A DNA stretch of 64,000 nucleotides from contig CAKRDZ010000001.1 of the NCBI GenBank assembly GCA_934316845.1, forward strand, positions 1 to 64,000, given 5' to 3'. The translations under genes were made by a program, and so were the position numbers. Below are positions 25,312 through 35,432 of the stretch, one piece after another. How positions within the stretch are numbered: the first letter of the stretch is position 1; the number at the start of each line of letters is the position of its first letter. The notes beneath the pieces are model-generated. The model searched no databases. It was not told the DNA's origin and saw nothing but the letters and a program-made list of their open reading frames with translations. Source of the DNA: an uncultured Eubacterium sp. Lineage in GTDB: Bacteria > Bacillota > Clostridia > Lachnospirales > Lachnospiraceae.

Positions 25312-25953
25312 ATGGCAAAATTATATTTGGTTCAAATGACAAAAAATAAGCTGCGGTTTGTGGTGCCGTTTGCCGCGCTTTTTGTGCTGATCCCGGCGCT
25401 TGCGGCATGGATCCTGTCCGGCCCGGAATCGGACATCAAGACAGCAGACTGCATCCGCCAGTTTCATGTCTGGATCCCGCTTTTTTCTACGTGGTGGATC
25501 CTGATCTATGCGGGCGATTTCTTTTCGCACGACGGCAATGAATTGATGTATCTGATCTGGAAACCGTATCAGATTACGGTCTGCGTGGCGGCGGGGATCG
25601 CTTCGTATATGGCAGCCGCCGTTCTTTCGTTTGTCGTGCTTCAGAGCGTACAGCCGTTTGACCTGCTGCTCTTATGGCAGATATTGGCAGAAACGTGGAT
25701 GGTGGCAGGCTTGGCATTTTTCTGCTGTTTCCTCTTTCAAAGCACCGGAGCAGCGCTGATGGCAGCGGTTTTATACGATATTTACCTGAATCTGTTCGAC
25801 GGACTGCATATGTTTTCTGCGATTTCTATCTTTCCCCAGCAGACGTTGACGATAGAATCCGATCCGCCCCGGATGGCGGCGGCATGGATCGCCGGTATTG
25901 TGCTTTTTGCCGGGGGAGCAGTGTGCGTGAAAGGACGGAAAAACTACTGGTAG
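25312..25953 (+). CDS. ABC-2-like membrane protein, last gene of cluster
   Basis: ATG 25312 follows the ATPase stop by 2 nt and yields 213 residues with about six helices, including FVVPFAALFVLIPALAAWIL and PRMAAAWIAGIVLFAGGAVC. It is likely the small permease partner of the 655-residue protein. The ABC operon ends here; the next gene has its own promoter. Confidence 0.65.
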   Translation: MAKLYLVQMTKNKLRFVVPFAALFVLIPALAAWILSGPESDIKTADCIRQFHVWIPLFSTWWILIYAGDFFSHDGNELMYLIWKPYQITVCVAAGIASYMAAAVLSFVVLQSVQPFDLLLLWQILAETWMVAGLAFFCCFLFQSTGAALMAAVLYDIYLNLFDGLHMFSAISIFPQQTLTIESDPPRMAAAWIAGIVLFAGGAVCVKGRKNYW

Positions 25954-25969
25954 AACGATATAAAAAATT

Positions 25970-25998
25970 TGGACAACCGGTAAAAACTGTGCTATAAT
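25970..25998 (+). promoter_or_regulatory. Promoter of the giant surface protein
   Basis: -35 TGGACA (25970-25975), 17-bp spacer, -10 TATAAT (25993-25998) preceded by TGC (extended -10). Confidence 0.75.
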
Positions 25999-26035
25999 TG
26001 TCTTATCTTTATAATTTAAGTTAAGGAGGGACATT

Positions 26036-29000
26036 ATGAAGAAACGAACATGGAAAAGGACACTATGTTATCTGCTTGTCGCAGCCCTTTTGGCACCGTC
26101 GTTACCGGTTGATACGACGAAGTCACAGGCGGCGGCCGGCAGAACTACGATCAACGATGGAGAATATACGACCGGTATATTTGCCGGGAAGTATGGTATC
26201 GACCAGCTGTTCGATTATATTATGAGTACGAGCCGGTTGAACAGTCTGCCATACGATGCTTCGTGGGGCGTTGCAAATGCTTCCACGGGACATCAGTTAT
26301 CCTCATTGATGATGAAAGGCAAGCATTTTATCTTGAAATACTCCGGTGATGATACGTATCCGATCGCGCTGTGCCTGTACAACGATGACGATACGCCGTT
26401 TGTCAGCGGAAGAGATGGCTCGCTGAATCCGTCTTCGCGGGTAGGAAAGGCAACTAATATCTGCCTTCAAAATTCGACGGCAGCTGCGTATATGGAAGAG
26501 CATTATACCGATGGGATTGAAGGCGTTATGGCGCTCTGTAAGATGGGAAAAGCAGATGAAAACGGTCTGTATTTCGAAAGTAAGAACGGATTTGGTTATT
26601 ATCTGAGTGGAAACCAGGGGCGTGATGTAGGGGAGTATATTTTCTGGAAAAACGCAGACACCAATGTTACGATGGAAGACCTTGCGGCAATGACCGGATA
26701 TTCTTCCAACAGTCTGCAGGCTGGAGAATATGCAGTTACATATCTCTCAGAGGGCGGCGCTAAATTAATGAATATGCCGAAGGAACAGACGAAAAAGAAG
26801 GGCGAAGATCTGACGCTGTCGGACAAGACTCCGATCCGCAAAGGCTACCGTTTTGTGGAGTGGAATACAGAAAGCGACGGTTCCGGGACTTCCTATGAAC
26901 CGGGAGACGTTTACAGTGCGAATGAGGTAGTTACTCTTTATGCGGTATGGAACCGGTATTATGAATCCGGGTTGTTTGGCTCGAAACTGAGTAACGCCCA
27001 GCTTTTTGATAATGTAACATCCGCAAATAGGATTAACGGTAATATTTTCGATGCTTCCTGGGGAACAGCAAATGCTTCGTCCGGACATCAGTTTTCGGAC
27101 GAACAGTTAAAGGGAAGATTTTTTGTATTCCGCTACAGCGGAGACGATACCTATCCGGTTGCGTTATTTATGTTTGAAGAAGATGGCACACCCGTGACGA
27201 AAGAGTCTTCGGACAATCTGTTTGACGAGTCTCTCATCGGAGATGCGAAAAATGTGTGTCGCACAGATGACGGACAGGAATATATGGAAGAGACTTACGA
27301 GGGTGGAATCGACGGTCTTGTCGCACAGGGATACATTTCGCAGTACGATGAAAATGGTGTCACGTTTAGAAGCAAGAACGGATTTGGATACTATGCGTCC
27401 ATCAACAGAGGATATAAAAAAGGTGACTATATCGAGTGGAATGATGTGGTGACGAATCCTACGGTGGAAGAACTTGACAGCATTGACACATTTGCAGATG
27501 CGGAAATGTTTGATGGAGAGTACGCCATTATCTATAATGAAAATACGGATGATGTGGTAACGGAATTTCCACAGACGCAGAAGAAAGAGGATATGTATTC
27601 CTTTATCATAACGACGCAGGTGCCGGAACGTGACGGCTATGAATTTGTCGGATGGAATACGAAAAAGGATGGCACCGGAGAGACCTATGAGGCAGGTTCC
27701 CGGTATACCGGAAAAGGGGTTCTTCCGCTGTATGCGATATGGAAGGAAGAAACCAAAGCGTCTCTTGAAATCTATGAAAATGGGAAAAAGATCAGTAAAA
27801 CACTTACGCTTTCAAATGAGACGGAAGTGGAAAATATTGTAAAAAATAGCAGCAAGGCAGAAGATTTTTATACCAAATTAAATGATATCAGTCTTTCTCA
27901 TATCTACGAGATCAAAGGCGGTTATGGAGAAGATGATGTATACAAAGCGGTCTGTGCCGACACGGATGTTGCAGAGTGCCAGGTGGACGGCAGTACATTG
28001 ATCCTGACAGGAAAGAAAGACGGATTTACCTATGTGACGGTAACCGACGAAACGAGTGGACAGATTTATCGTCTGAGCGTAACGGTAAAGACATTAAAAG
28101 ATAAATTGTTCATCCTTCGTCCAAATACCAATGCCGAGTATAAAGATTACCTTACTACCGGAAACAAAGTCGGATATAATGTAAGCTCCAATCAGGGAAA
28201 AGAAGTAACGTGGAAAACGGATTCGGACAAAGCAGAGAGCATCCGCCAGCTTTCCAACGGCGACTGTATCGTATGGAAACCGACGGCGGCGGACATTACC
28301 GTGGATGCCGTATGTGGTGTCAATACGACAGCCGTTTCGATCAAAGATATGTTGAGCGGAGAGTCGGCAGGAGCCTATCCGATCAATACGTGTACGGTAT
28401 CTTCTGCATACAAACAGATCATAACGTTGTCGGATTCTACAGGAAAAGGAAAAGAGAGTGATTTTACCGTAAAAGCATTTCTTGTGGATGATAAGGGAAA
28501 TGTATTGTCGAAGGCAGACAGCTCCTTTAAGAAAGACATTGCACATGGAGCCTATTCTTTTGACGTATCGTTTGAAGATGTGGACAAACTGGACAATGCC
28601 TCTGTCGTTCTGGAAGTTACGACGGAAGGAAATACATACGAACCAAAATTAGTACAGTATCCGGTATATCAGGATGGCCAGCAGGTAAATTCCGGTATGC
28701 AGGTACAGCTCAACAGTGAAGCAGCGGTAACCGATCAGAATACGACGGTAGATATCACAGATGAAGAAGGAAAGGCATTAAGCAGTCTGGTGATTGACAA
28801 AAATGAGACAAAGTCTCTTGTCGTAAAATCCTCTGCCGCTTCCAAACATACCGTTACGATAAAAGTTTCCGGCAAAGAATATAAGCCGGCAAAAGAAGAA
28901 GAGATTTATTATGACGGAATGAAAAATCAGTGGAAGAAGTCAACCTTTACGGTCAGCAGCAAAGATACTACATTAGGAAGATATCCGGTGGATGTAGTTG

Positions 29001-32000
29001 TAAAAGACAGCAGTAAGGGGGATATCCTGTCCAACCAGACAACATCGTTTACGATTGCCAATATTACGGATATTCCTTCCCCTGAAAAACCGGACAGCAT
29101 CAATTTTGTCGGAGATTTTGACACACCAAAACTTTCGGCAGGAAAAGTCATTGACCGGAGTTTGAAATTCAATCTTCCAAAAGTGCTTCCGATGAAAGTA
29201 AGTTTCCAGGATACGGACGATCCATTTAAAAAGACATTTATGATCGCGATCGGAAATGCCGGACTGGATGAAGATAATGTAGTTGCGGCAGTAACCGAGA
29301 CGATCAACGACATCAAAGACAATAAACTTACCAAGACTCTTTCCGGGTATGCGTTTGGTAATGCGGACTTTGTAGACGGCAAATGGGTAATGACCTATAC
29401 CGGCGGTGGTATTGCAGGAAGCATCCAGTATGAGTTTGGATTTAATAACAATGTTGTCGTTGGATTTGTCCCACTGTATTATGGAGTAAAAGTCGGAGCG
29501 ACGGCGAGTATCGATGCTCTTATCTCCGGCAAAAATGTGTACCATGATAAATTTGTTGGATTGGATCTGAGTACGAACAGCCTCAAATTAACCAGTGAGT
29601 ACGATTTTGTCACAGACATTCTGGTGGGTGTGAAAGGGTATGTCGGAGCCAGCGGTGGTGTCGGCTTTGATGGAAAGGTTGTAAAACTGAAATTTGGTGC
29701 AGAGGGAAATCTCTCTCTGGAATACAATCACCGTGTAATTGCTTTTAACGACCTCAATAAGACAAAGACTTACAATGGCGGATATCTCAATTTCAGCGGA
29801 GATATCGGACTTTACTTTGAATTTAAACTGTTATTGATCAAATATAAGAAAAAGATTGTAGGAACCGGATTTAGTACCGGAAAGGATTTTGGAGACTGGA
29901 AGAAATTCCCATTAGGACGTCCGAACCTTCTTGATCTTGCCGGTATGGAGAGCGCAGAGGTATCCATGTTAGCGATGGAAAGCAAGGATGACGAAGCGTG
30001 GTATGACTACATTGATCCGTACATTCCGCCTGTCCTTTCCAACGATGGAAAGACCATGGGAATGGTATACACCGACAATCTGGAAGACCTTGGCACGATC
30101 AATCCTGCCGTAAGCACTTATGACGGAAAGAAATGGTTGGAACCAACGATCTATTCGGACTGGAGAACGGACGGAAAAACACAGACCGTCAATGCCATAG
30201 ATTATGATTCGGATGGGGATCTGAATGTGTTGGCATTTGATGCGATGTCCTATGATAAGTCAATGGCAGATAAGGATACGAACGATATCGGCAGCGAAGA
30301 ATTTAACGATGCTGCCAATACGGATGAGATTCATGTATATGTAAATGGTGAACACACACAGCTTACCGACAACGCCGCAGCGGATATGACGCCGGTGGTA
30401 TCGGTTAACAATGGAAAAGCGATTGTCGTATGGCAGTCCGATACATACGATCTGCAGACAATTAGTGAAACTTCGGTGCAGGAAGACGCACAGGGCGAGA
30501 AAAAATTGTACTTCAGTTATTATGACGGAACGACGTGGAGCACCCCGCAGTGCCTTGAAAATGGTGAGATCAAAGGCGTCCAGTCTTATGATGTAACGCT
30601 TTCGGACGACGGAAAAGCCATGGTTCTGGCAAGCATGGGATCGGGTGACCGCCTGCAGGAACGTGAGTTATTCTCCTATCTGATCGAGGAAGGAACCGTG
30701 AAGAGTATCAACCGCGTTACCTGTAATGACTGTGGCGAGACGCAGCCAAGAGTGAAATACGTAACCGACCAGGACGGAATGTTCCTCGCAGCATGGCAGC
30801 AGTCAGAATACGAAGGAGACGCTGTCAGCAAAAAATACGTTGCTCTTCAGGGATTCAACATGGACGGAAGCGCAAACGACGTTTCTGCTATGGATTCCGG
30901 TGATATCGCAGAAAACTTTGATTTTGCCAAAGGCGGAGACAATATCAGCAGCAGTGCTTTGTGCTGGAATGACATCGGCGAAGATTCACAGAATCACACC
31001 TATGCCAAATACATTACGAAAGAAGATGACAAAGAACCTTCTTTGTCAATGAAATATGAGATCAACAGTGTTTCCGCATCGGACGAAGCTGTAGTAGGAA
31101 ATACAGTTGCTAAGACCGGAGATTCCTTTACCGTTGTTTCCTGTTCGCAGCCACAGCTTCAGAGTACAGAAACGACAGAAGGGGCAGACCAGCCGGAAAA
31201 ACCGGCCAAACTCGCATTTGCACAAAAGACGATCAAGGACAGCATCAAAGATGCGTCAGCAGATGCATTTGACCAGAATATTGTACCTTCCAGCAACATC
31301 AATGTAACGGTATCCTTTACCAATGCAGCAAGGAAGAAGATCAATACGGTAAGCATTAAAAATAACGGCACTACAGTAGTAGAAAACTATCCGGTTTCCC
31401 TGAAAAGCGGAGAAAGCGGACAAGTGAAATTTACATATGCACTTTCCGATACGCTGAAAAATGAAGAGTTTATCATTGAAGCAGATAATGGCACGACAGC
31501 CAAAGCAACGCTTGTACTTCTGGCAGCCGACATCGTCGTTTCCAATCCGGAATTAACCGGTACGGTATCCGGTGGAGAAAGAATGCTGCAGGTTGTGGTA
31601 AGCAATGCCGGAACTCTTCCGCTGGATGAAGACAGCAAAGTAACCGTTGATTTCTCAATGGCTGATGAGAAGAATATCGAAGTAAATCCTTTGTCGGATG
31701 GAGCAGCCTGGGATGACAAGGCAGGAAATGTTGTCATCTCCGGAAAAGACGCAATGGAGGCCATAAACAAAGGGGAATATATCCTGCAGTTTGGATATAA
31801 ACCGACATTTACGGAAGATGCCGATACGATCGCGTTGTCACTTACAGCGGCAGCATACAGTAAGACAGTAGAGTTAGACGAATTGAATCCGGTTGACAAT
31901 ACTACATCATTTAGTATGATAAAACCATCTAAACTTTACAAAGAACAGCTTGTATACGATACCATCATTGAAAATGGTATGATTACCGGGATGAAAGTGA

Positions 32001-32845
32001 CAAACCAGTATGAGACGGCGATTGAAAAATGTATTACGATATCGAATGGAACGAGCGGGAAAAAGATCAATGTTTCTCTCAAAGGAGAGGAAAGCAAGAT
32101 TTACGCGGTAGGACTTTCCGCATCGGATTCTCTGGAGTATACGACAGGAACCTACGATGGAGAGGAATCTCCGGAGTACACACCGACACCGAGTCCGAGT
32201 GAAAGCCCGGATCCGGCAGCATCTGCAAGTCCGCAGCCTACCGGTACACCTGCACCGGTAGGATCTGCGACACCTGCTCCGAACCCATCAGGAAGTCCGA
32301 ATCCGTCAGAGACACCGGCACCGACAGGCACACCGGCGCCGACAATGACAGCCGTTCCGTCAACGACACCGAATCCAACAGGCACATCGAAGCCGACGAA
32401 GACGCCAAGACCGATCAGAACACCGAGACCGACGAAGACGCCAAGACCGACCAAGACGCCTAAACCAACGAAGACACCGACACCGGTGAAGACGGCAGCG
32501 CCTACACAGCTTCCAACGCAGATAACGACATCGGAGCCGGCAAGTCCACAGACTGTGAAACTTGGCAAAGCATTGATCCGGAAATTGAAAAATGCGGCGA
32601 AGAAGAAGGTTACCGTGACGATCAAGCCGGTAGCAGGGGCAACTGGTTATAAAGTTATCTATAGTACGAATAAGAAATTCAAGAAAGCGAAGAGCCGGAC
32701 GACATACATTCCGAGAATTACGCTGAAGAGAATGAAGAAAGGAAAGACGTATTATATTAAGGTAATGGCATTTACCAGAGACGCCAATGGCAGGAAGCTT
32801 TACGGAAAAGCAGGAAAGGCGAAGAAGATTAAGATAAAGAAATAA
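26036..32845 (+). CDS. Giant secreted multidomain surface protein
   Basis: The 2269-residue protein starts behind AAGGAGGG with a signal peptide (1-33). Two homologous modules (about 46-225 and 308-495, sharing DASWG.ANAS.GHQ and YSGDDTYP.AL) are each followed by an InlB B-repeat/Listeria-Bacteroides-type domain (about 228-306 and 500-575, GYRFVEWNTESDGSGT, YAVWN). Long Ig-like and other beta-rich regions follow. Around 1330-1650 there are propeller-like repeats (VVWQS, FSYYDGTTWSTPQCL), then CARDB-like sandwiches. A Pro-Thr linker covers about 2045-2165. A lysine-rich Fn3-like domain ends in KKIKIKK. No LPXTG is present. A role in adhesion or polymer binding is inferred from architecture. 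Confidence 0.8.
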   Translation: MKKRTWKRTLCYLLVAALLAPSLPVDTTKSQAAAGRTTINDGEYTTGIFAGKYGIDQLFDYIMSTSRLNSLPYDASWGVANASTGHQLSSLMMKGKHFILKYSGDDTYPIALCLYNDDDTPFVSGRDGSLNPSSRVGKATNICLQNSTAAAYMEEHYTDGIEGVMALCKMGKADENGLYFESKNGFGYYLSGNQGRDVGEYIFWKNADTNVTMEDLAAMTGYSSNSLQAGEYAVTYLSEGGAKLMNMPKEQTKKKGEDLTLSDKTPIRKGYRFVEWNTESDGSGTSYEPGDVYSANEVVTLYAVWNRYYESGLFGSKLSNAQLFDNVTSANRINGNIFDASWGTANASSGHQFSDEQLKGRFFVFRYSGDDTYPVALFMFEEDGTPVTKESSDNLFDESLIGDAKNVCRTDDGQEYMEETYEGGIDGLVAQGYISQYDENGVTFRSKNGFGYYASINRGYKKGDYIEWNDVVTNPTVEELDSIDTFADAEMFDGEYAIIYNENTDDVVTEFPQTQKKEDMYSFIITTQVPERDGYEFVGWNTKKDGTGETYEAGSRYTGKGVLPLYAIWKEETKASLEIYENGKKISKTLTLSNETEVENIVKNSSKAEDFYTKLNDISLSHIYEIKGGYGEDDVYKAVCADTDVAECQVDGSTLILTGKKDGFTYVTVTDETSGQIYRLSVTVKTLKDKLFILRPNTNAEYKDYLTTGNKVGYNVSSNQGKEVTWKTDSDKAESIRQLSNGDCIVWKPTAADITVDAVCGVNTTAVSIKDMLSGESAGAYPINTCTVSSAYKQIITLSDSTGKGKESDFTVKAFLVDDKGNVLSKADSSFKKDIAHGAYSFDVSFEDVDKLDNASVVLEVTTEGNTYEPKLVQYPVYQDGQQVNSGMQVQLNSEAAVTDQNTTVDITDEEGKALSSLVIDKNETKSLVVKSSAASKHTVTIKVSGKEYKPAKEEEIYYDGMKNQWKKSTFTVSSKDTTLGRYPVDVVVKDSSKGDILSNQTTSFTIANITDIPSPEKPDSINFVGDFDTPKLSAGKVIDRSLKFNLPKVLPMKVSFQDTDDPFKKTFMIAIGNAGLDEDNVVAAVTETINDIKDNKLTKTLSGYAFGNADFVDGKWVMTYTGGGIAGSIQYEFGFNNNVVVGFVPLYYGVKVGATASIDALISGKNVYHDKFVGLDLSTNSLKLTSEYDFVTDILVGVKGYVGASGGVGFDGKVVKLKFGAEGNLSLEYNHRVIAFNDLNKTKTYNGGYLNFSGDIGLYFEFKLLLIKYKKKIVGTGFSTGKDFGDWKKFPLGRPNLLDLAGMESAEVSMLAMESKDDEAWYDYIDPYIPPVLSNDGKTMGMVYTDNLEDLGTINPAVSTYDGKKWLEPTIYSDWRTDGKTQTVNAIDYDSDGDLNVLAFDAMSYDKSMADKDTNDIGSEEFNDAANTDEIHVYVNGEHTQLTDNAAADMTPVVSVNNGKAIVVWQSDTYDLQTISETSVQEDAQGEKKLYFSYYDGTTWSTPQCLENGEIKGVQSYDVTLSDDGKAMVLASMGSGDRLQERELFSYLIEEGTVKSINRVTCNDCGETQPRVKYVTDQDGMFLAAWQQSEYEGDAVSKKYVALQGFNMDGSANDVSAMDSGDIAENFDFAKGGDNISSSALCWNDIGEDSQNHTYAKYITKEDDKEPSLSMKYEINSVSASDEAVVGNTVAKTGDSFTVVSCSQPQLQSTETTEGADQPEKPAKLAFAQKTIKDSIKDASADAFDQNIVPSSNINVTVSFTNAARKKINTVSIKNNGTTVVENYPVSLKSGESGQVKFTYALSDTLKNEEFIIEADNGTTAKATLVLLAADIVVSNPELTGTVSGGERMLQVVVSNAGTLPLDEDSKVTVDFSMADEKNIEVNPLSDGAAWDDKAGNVVISGKDAMEAINKGEYILQFGYKPTFTEDADTIALSLTAAAYSKTVELDELNPVDNTTSFSMIKPSKLYKEQLVYDTIIENGMITGMKVTNQYETAIEKCITISNGTSGKKINVSLKGEESKIYAVGLSASDSLEYTTGTYDGEESPEYTPTPSPSESPDPAASASPQPTGTPAPVGSATPAPNPSGSPNPSETPAPTGTPAPTMTAVPSTTPNPTGTSKPTKTPRPIRTPRPTKTPRPTKTPKPTKTPTPVKTAAPTQLPTQITTSEPASPQTVKLGKALIRKLKNAAKKKVTVTIKPVAGATGYKVIYSTNKKFKKAKSRTTYIPRITLKRMKKGKTYYIKVMAFTRDANGRKLYGKAGKAKKIKIKK
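32170..32540 (+). repeat. Pro-Thr-rich repetitive linker region
   Basis: Short degenerate units encode SPSESPDP, TPAPTGTP, KPTKTPRP and similar. The composition keeps the opposite strand open over 157 codons, which is an artefact. Confidence 0.8.
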
Positions 32846-32861
32846 TCGAATCATACAGCAA

Positions 32862-32905
32862 AAAGGAGCTGTCGCACGAAAAGATCATGTGGCAGCTCCC
32901 TTTTT
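32862..32905. terminator. Bidirectional terminator between convergent genes
   Basis: Stem GGAGCTG (32865-32871) with CAGCTCC (32893-32899), extended by further pairs, has A-run on the left and T-run on the right. It ends the giant gene and the minus-strand HD-GYP gene. Confidence 0.85.
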
Positions 32906-32925
32906 GTTGGTGCGCAGGGCGAAGA

Positions 32926-34221
32926 TCAGAGTTCCTGCATTGTATCATGCACTTTTATTACTTCGTCTCTTAATTCCATAAATACATCCACGAGAAGCGG
33001 TTCAAATGCGGTGCCGGAACCTTCTTCAATGATCTTAAAACTCTGTTCCAGCGTCATCGCATCGCGGTAGCAGCGTTTGGCGGAGACGGCATCGAAAACG
33101 TCCGCAATCGCCATAATACGGGCGCAGAGCGGGATATCCTGTCCGGCGAGCCCCTGCGGATAGCCGGTTCCGTTCCACTTTTCATGATGGCTCAGTGCGA
33201 CATTTTTTACGAGAGTTACAAAATCCTGATCGCCCATCGTATGTAACGTTTTTTCAATGATTTCCGCGCCGCTTGTCGTATGTTGTTTCATAATGTCAAA
33301 TTCTTCCTCTGTCAGGCGGCCGGGTTTTTGCAGGATCGAATCCGGCGTTGAGATCTTTCCGATATCGTGCATGGGTGCCGCCTGTAAAAGTTCATCCATA
33401 TAATCCTGCGTGAGGATTTTGCGGTAATAATTGTGGCGTTTCATGCCCATTAAAATAATGCCGACATAAGCAGTCGTACGTTTTACATGGTTTCCGGTAC
33501 TGCCGTCGCGGCTTTCGATGATATCCGCAAAACTGTGCATCATGTGGCGGTACGTATTTTCCAGTTCCATCCTTGCCGGGCTTTTCGTATTGACGTACAG
33601 ACAGAGGATCGTAATCGTGATTGCGAGACACGAGACGAGCGATTCCGGAAAAACCATCTGAAAGATCGTGATTCCCGCACATACGATCATGTAGACGAGG
33701 ATGCTTGTGCGTTTGTAACTGGAGATAAAATGCCAGCTGCGGAAAAACAAAATGATCGCGGCAAGTGTGTAGACTGCCATCATAATATAACAGGTATAAG
33801 CCGGAATCCCCATCGAATAATTTGTCGTCTTACCCTGGATAAAATGCAGATTCCGGATTGAAAATAAAATGACAGCTTCGTTGATGATCAGAGGCGACCA
33901 GAGGAGAAAACGGCTTTTTTTCGAGGAAAGCAGGATCCCGGAGATATCGAGCAGGTAGTAAAAAAACAAAAAGATAATGAGGTCGATCAGCATGAGAAAG
34001 ACAGCGTGGCACATATAATTGAGCCACAGTGGAACGGTGTCCAGATGATTTACCGTGTACACCGTGATCGTGTCAAAAACCAGATATATGACACCACAGA
34101 GCAGAACCCGGTCAAAACTGTTAAAACGGTGCTTTTCCTGCAGCTTGCCGGTTCCGTGAATGTACATGATAATGATGTAGAAAATAACGATAAAACATCC
34201 GATCTGTAACTTATAATCCAT
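32926..34221 (-). CDS. Membrane HD-GYP domain protein, probable c-di-GMP phosphodiesterase
   Basis: Start 34221 lies about 6 nt after an AGAGGG site; an ATG at 34239 has none. The 431-residue protein has seven or so N-terminal helices (about 1-210), then an HD-GYP domain: RDGSTGNHVKRT, MHDIGK, a long HD core, and HHEKWNGTGYP matching the GYP loop, followed by RIMAIADVFDAV. HD-GYP domains hydrolyse cyclic di-GMP. The membrane part may sense a small molecule. It is monocistronic and converges on the giant surface gene. No GGDEF domain lies in the window. Confidence 0.85.
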   Translation of the reverse strand: MDYKLQIGCFIVIFYIIIMYIHGTGKLQEKHRFNSFDRVLLCGVIYLVFDTITVYTVNHLDTVPLWLNYMCHAVFLMLIDLIIFLFFYYLLDISGILLSSKKSRFLLWSPLIINEAVILFSIRNLHFIQGKTTNYSMGIPAYTCYIMMAVYTLAAIILFFRSWHFISSYKRTSILVYMIVCAGITIFQMVFPESLVSCLAITITILCLYVNTKSPARMELENTYRHMMHSFADIIESRDGSTGNHVKRTTAYVGIILMGMKRHNYYRKILTQDYMDELLQAAPMHDIGKISTPDSILQKPGRLTEEEFDIMKQHTTSGAEIIEKTLHTMGDQDFVTLVKNVALSHHEKWNGTGYPQGLAGQDIPLCARIMAIADVFDAVSAKRCYRDAMTLEQSFKIIEEGSGTAFEPLLVDVFMELRDEVIKVHDTMQEL

Positions 34222-34282
34222 TTTATAACCCTCTTTCATATGTGTAAAAAATTGGAAATAGCGAATCTGCTGTTTCCCGGTA

Positions 34283-35236
34283 TTACCGTATACAGATGTA
34301 AACCCAGTACACGATATACAAGACTACCATAAAGATGCCTTCGCCCCGGCGGATCTCTTTGCGCGAACACGAGAAGATCCAGCACAGGACGCTGACAAAG
34401 ATCAGAAATACGAGGTCGATCGCATTTTCCATGATAAACGACATCGGGCTGATCGCAGCACCGACACCTAGTACAAGCAGGATATTGAAAATGTTCGATC
34501 CGATGACATTTCCGACTGCCATATCGACTTCATTTTTCCGCGCAGCGACGATCGAGGTGACAAGTTCCGGAAGGCTCGTTCCGATCGCGCAGATCGTAAG
34601 ACCAATGAGCGTCTGGCTCATGCCAAATGCCGCCGCGATATCTGATGCGGAATCTACGACAAAATCTCCGCCGTATTTGATCGCTATCCCGCCGAGCACA
34701 ATGAACAATACACTTTTCCAGACGGGAAGAATTTTCGCGTCTTCGCCTTCTACTTCCACATCCATGCCCGCAGCTCTTGCTTTCAGGGCAGAACGGATCA
34801 TCACAACGAGAAAGATGGCGAAGCAGACTAAAAATACGATGCCTTCCACGCGGCCGATCGACATTCCCAGCCAGCCGGCTGCCAAAAGCAGGATGGCGCA
34901 TACGATGGAAACCGGGAAATCACGCTTTCTTGTGTCTTCGTGAACGGCGAGCGGTGTGATGACAGCACATACGCCGCAGACGACGAGCAGATTGAAAATA
35001 TTGGATCCCACGACGTTGCTGATCGCGAGGGAGTTATTGCCGGTAAGAGATGCTGTCACGCTGACAGAGCATTCCGGGAGGCTCGTCCCCATCGCGACAA
35101 CCGTCATTCCGACAATCAGGGAAGGCACACGCAGCTGCTTGGCAATGCTGGCGCTTCCGTCTACAAAAAAATCGGCTCCTTTGATCAGAAAAACAAATCC
35201 AACGATCAGAAGGAGAAAAGATTGAAATAATGACAT
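34283..35236 (-). CDS. CaCA family sodium/calcium exchanger-like antiporter
   Basis: ATG 35236 is preferred to 35257 because AAGGAG lies about 10 nt ahead. The 317-residue protein has ten or so membrane helices and the two inverted alpha repeats of the CaCA superfamily: GMTVVAMGTSLPE (N half) and GLTICAIGTSLPE (C half), each followed by VGSNIFN. The acidic residues in GTSLPE are the ion ligands in known exchangers. Length matches YrbG-like bacterial antiporters. Ion specificity (Ca2+ or another cation) cannot be read. Confidence 0.92.
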   Translation of the reverse strand: MSLFQSFLLLIVGFVFLIKGADFFVDGSASIAKQLRVPSLIVGMTVVAMGTSLPECSVSVTASLTGNNSLAISNVVGSNIFNLLVVCGVCAVITPLAVHEDTRKRDFPVSIVCAILLLAAGWLGMSIGRVEGIVFLVCFAIFLVVMIRSALKARAAGMDVEVEGEDAKILPVWKSVLFIVLGGIAIKYGGDFVVDSASDIAAAFGMSQTLIGLTICAIGTSLPELVTSIVAARKNEVDMAVGNVIGSNIFNILLVLGVGAAISPMSFIMENAIDLVFLIFVSVLCWIFSCSRKEIRRGEGIFMVVLYIVYWVYICIR

Positions 35237-35432
35237 ATTTAATGTACTCCTTTTCATTTTTGGTATTACGATTCAGAACTCCATTCCCCACATTCACATT
35301 TTGGTAAATACTAGTGTATCACGATTTAAAAAAAACAACAAGAGGGAAAAAAACAACAAGAGGGAAGTGACAAAAGAATAAAAGTGTGCTATAATGCGTA
35401 CAATAAATACACAATGAACGGAGCGTGATAAG

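Noticed and set aside
20433..25953. Bacteriocin or lantibiotic biosynthesis locus
   Set aside because: Only transport genes were found; no short precursor peptide with a leader, no LanM/LanB, radical SAM or C39 peptidase gene.
32152..32625. 157-codon minus-strand open frame at the end of the giant gene
   Set aside because: Same artefact: low-complexity Gly-Val translation opposite a Pro-Thr linker.
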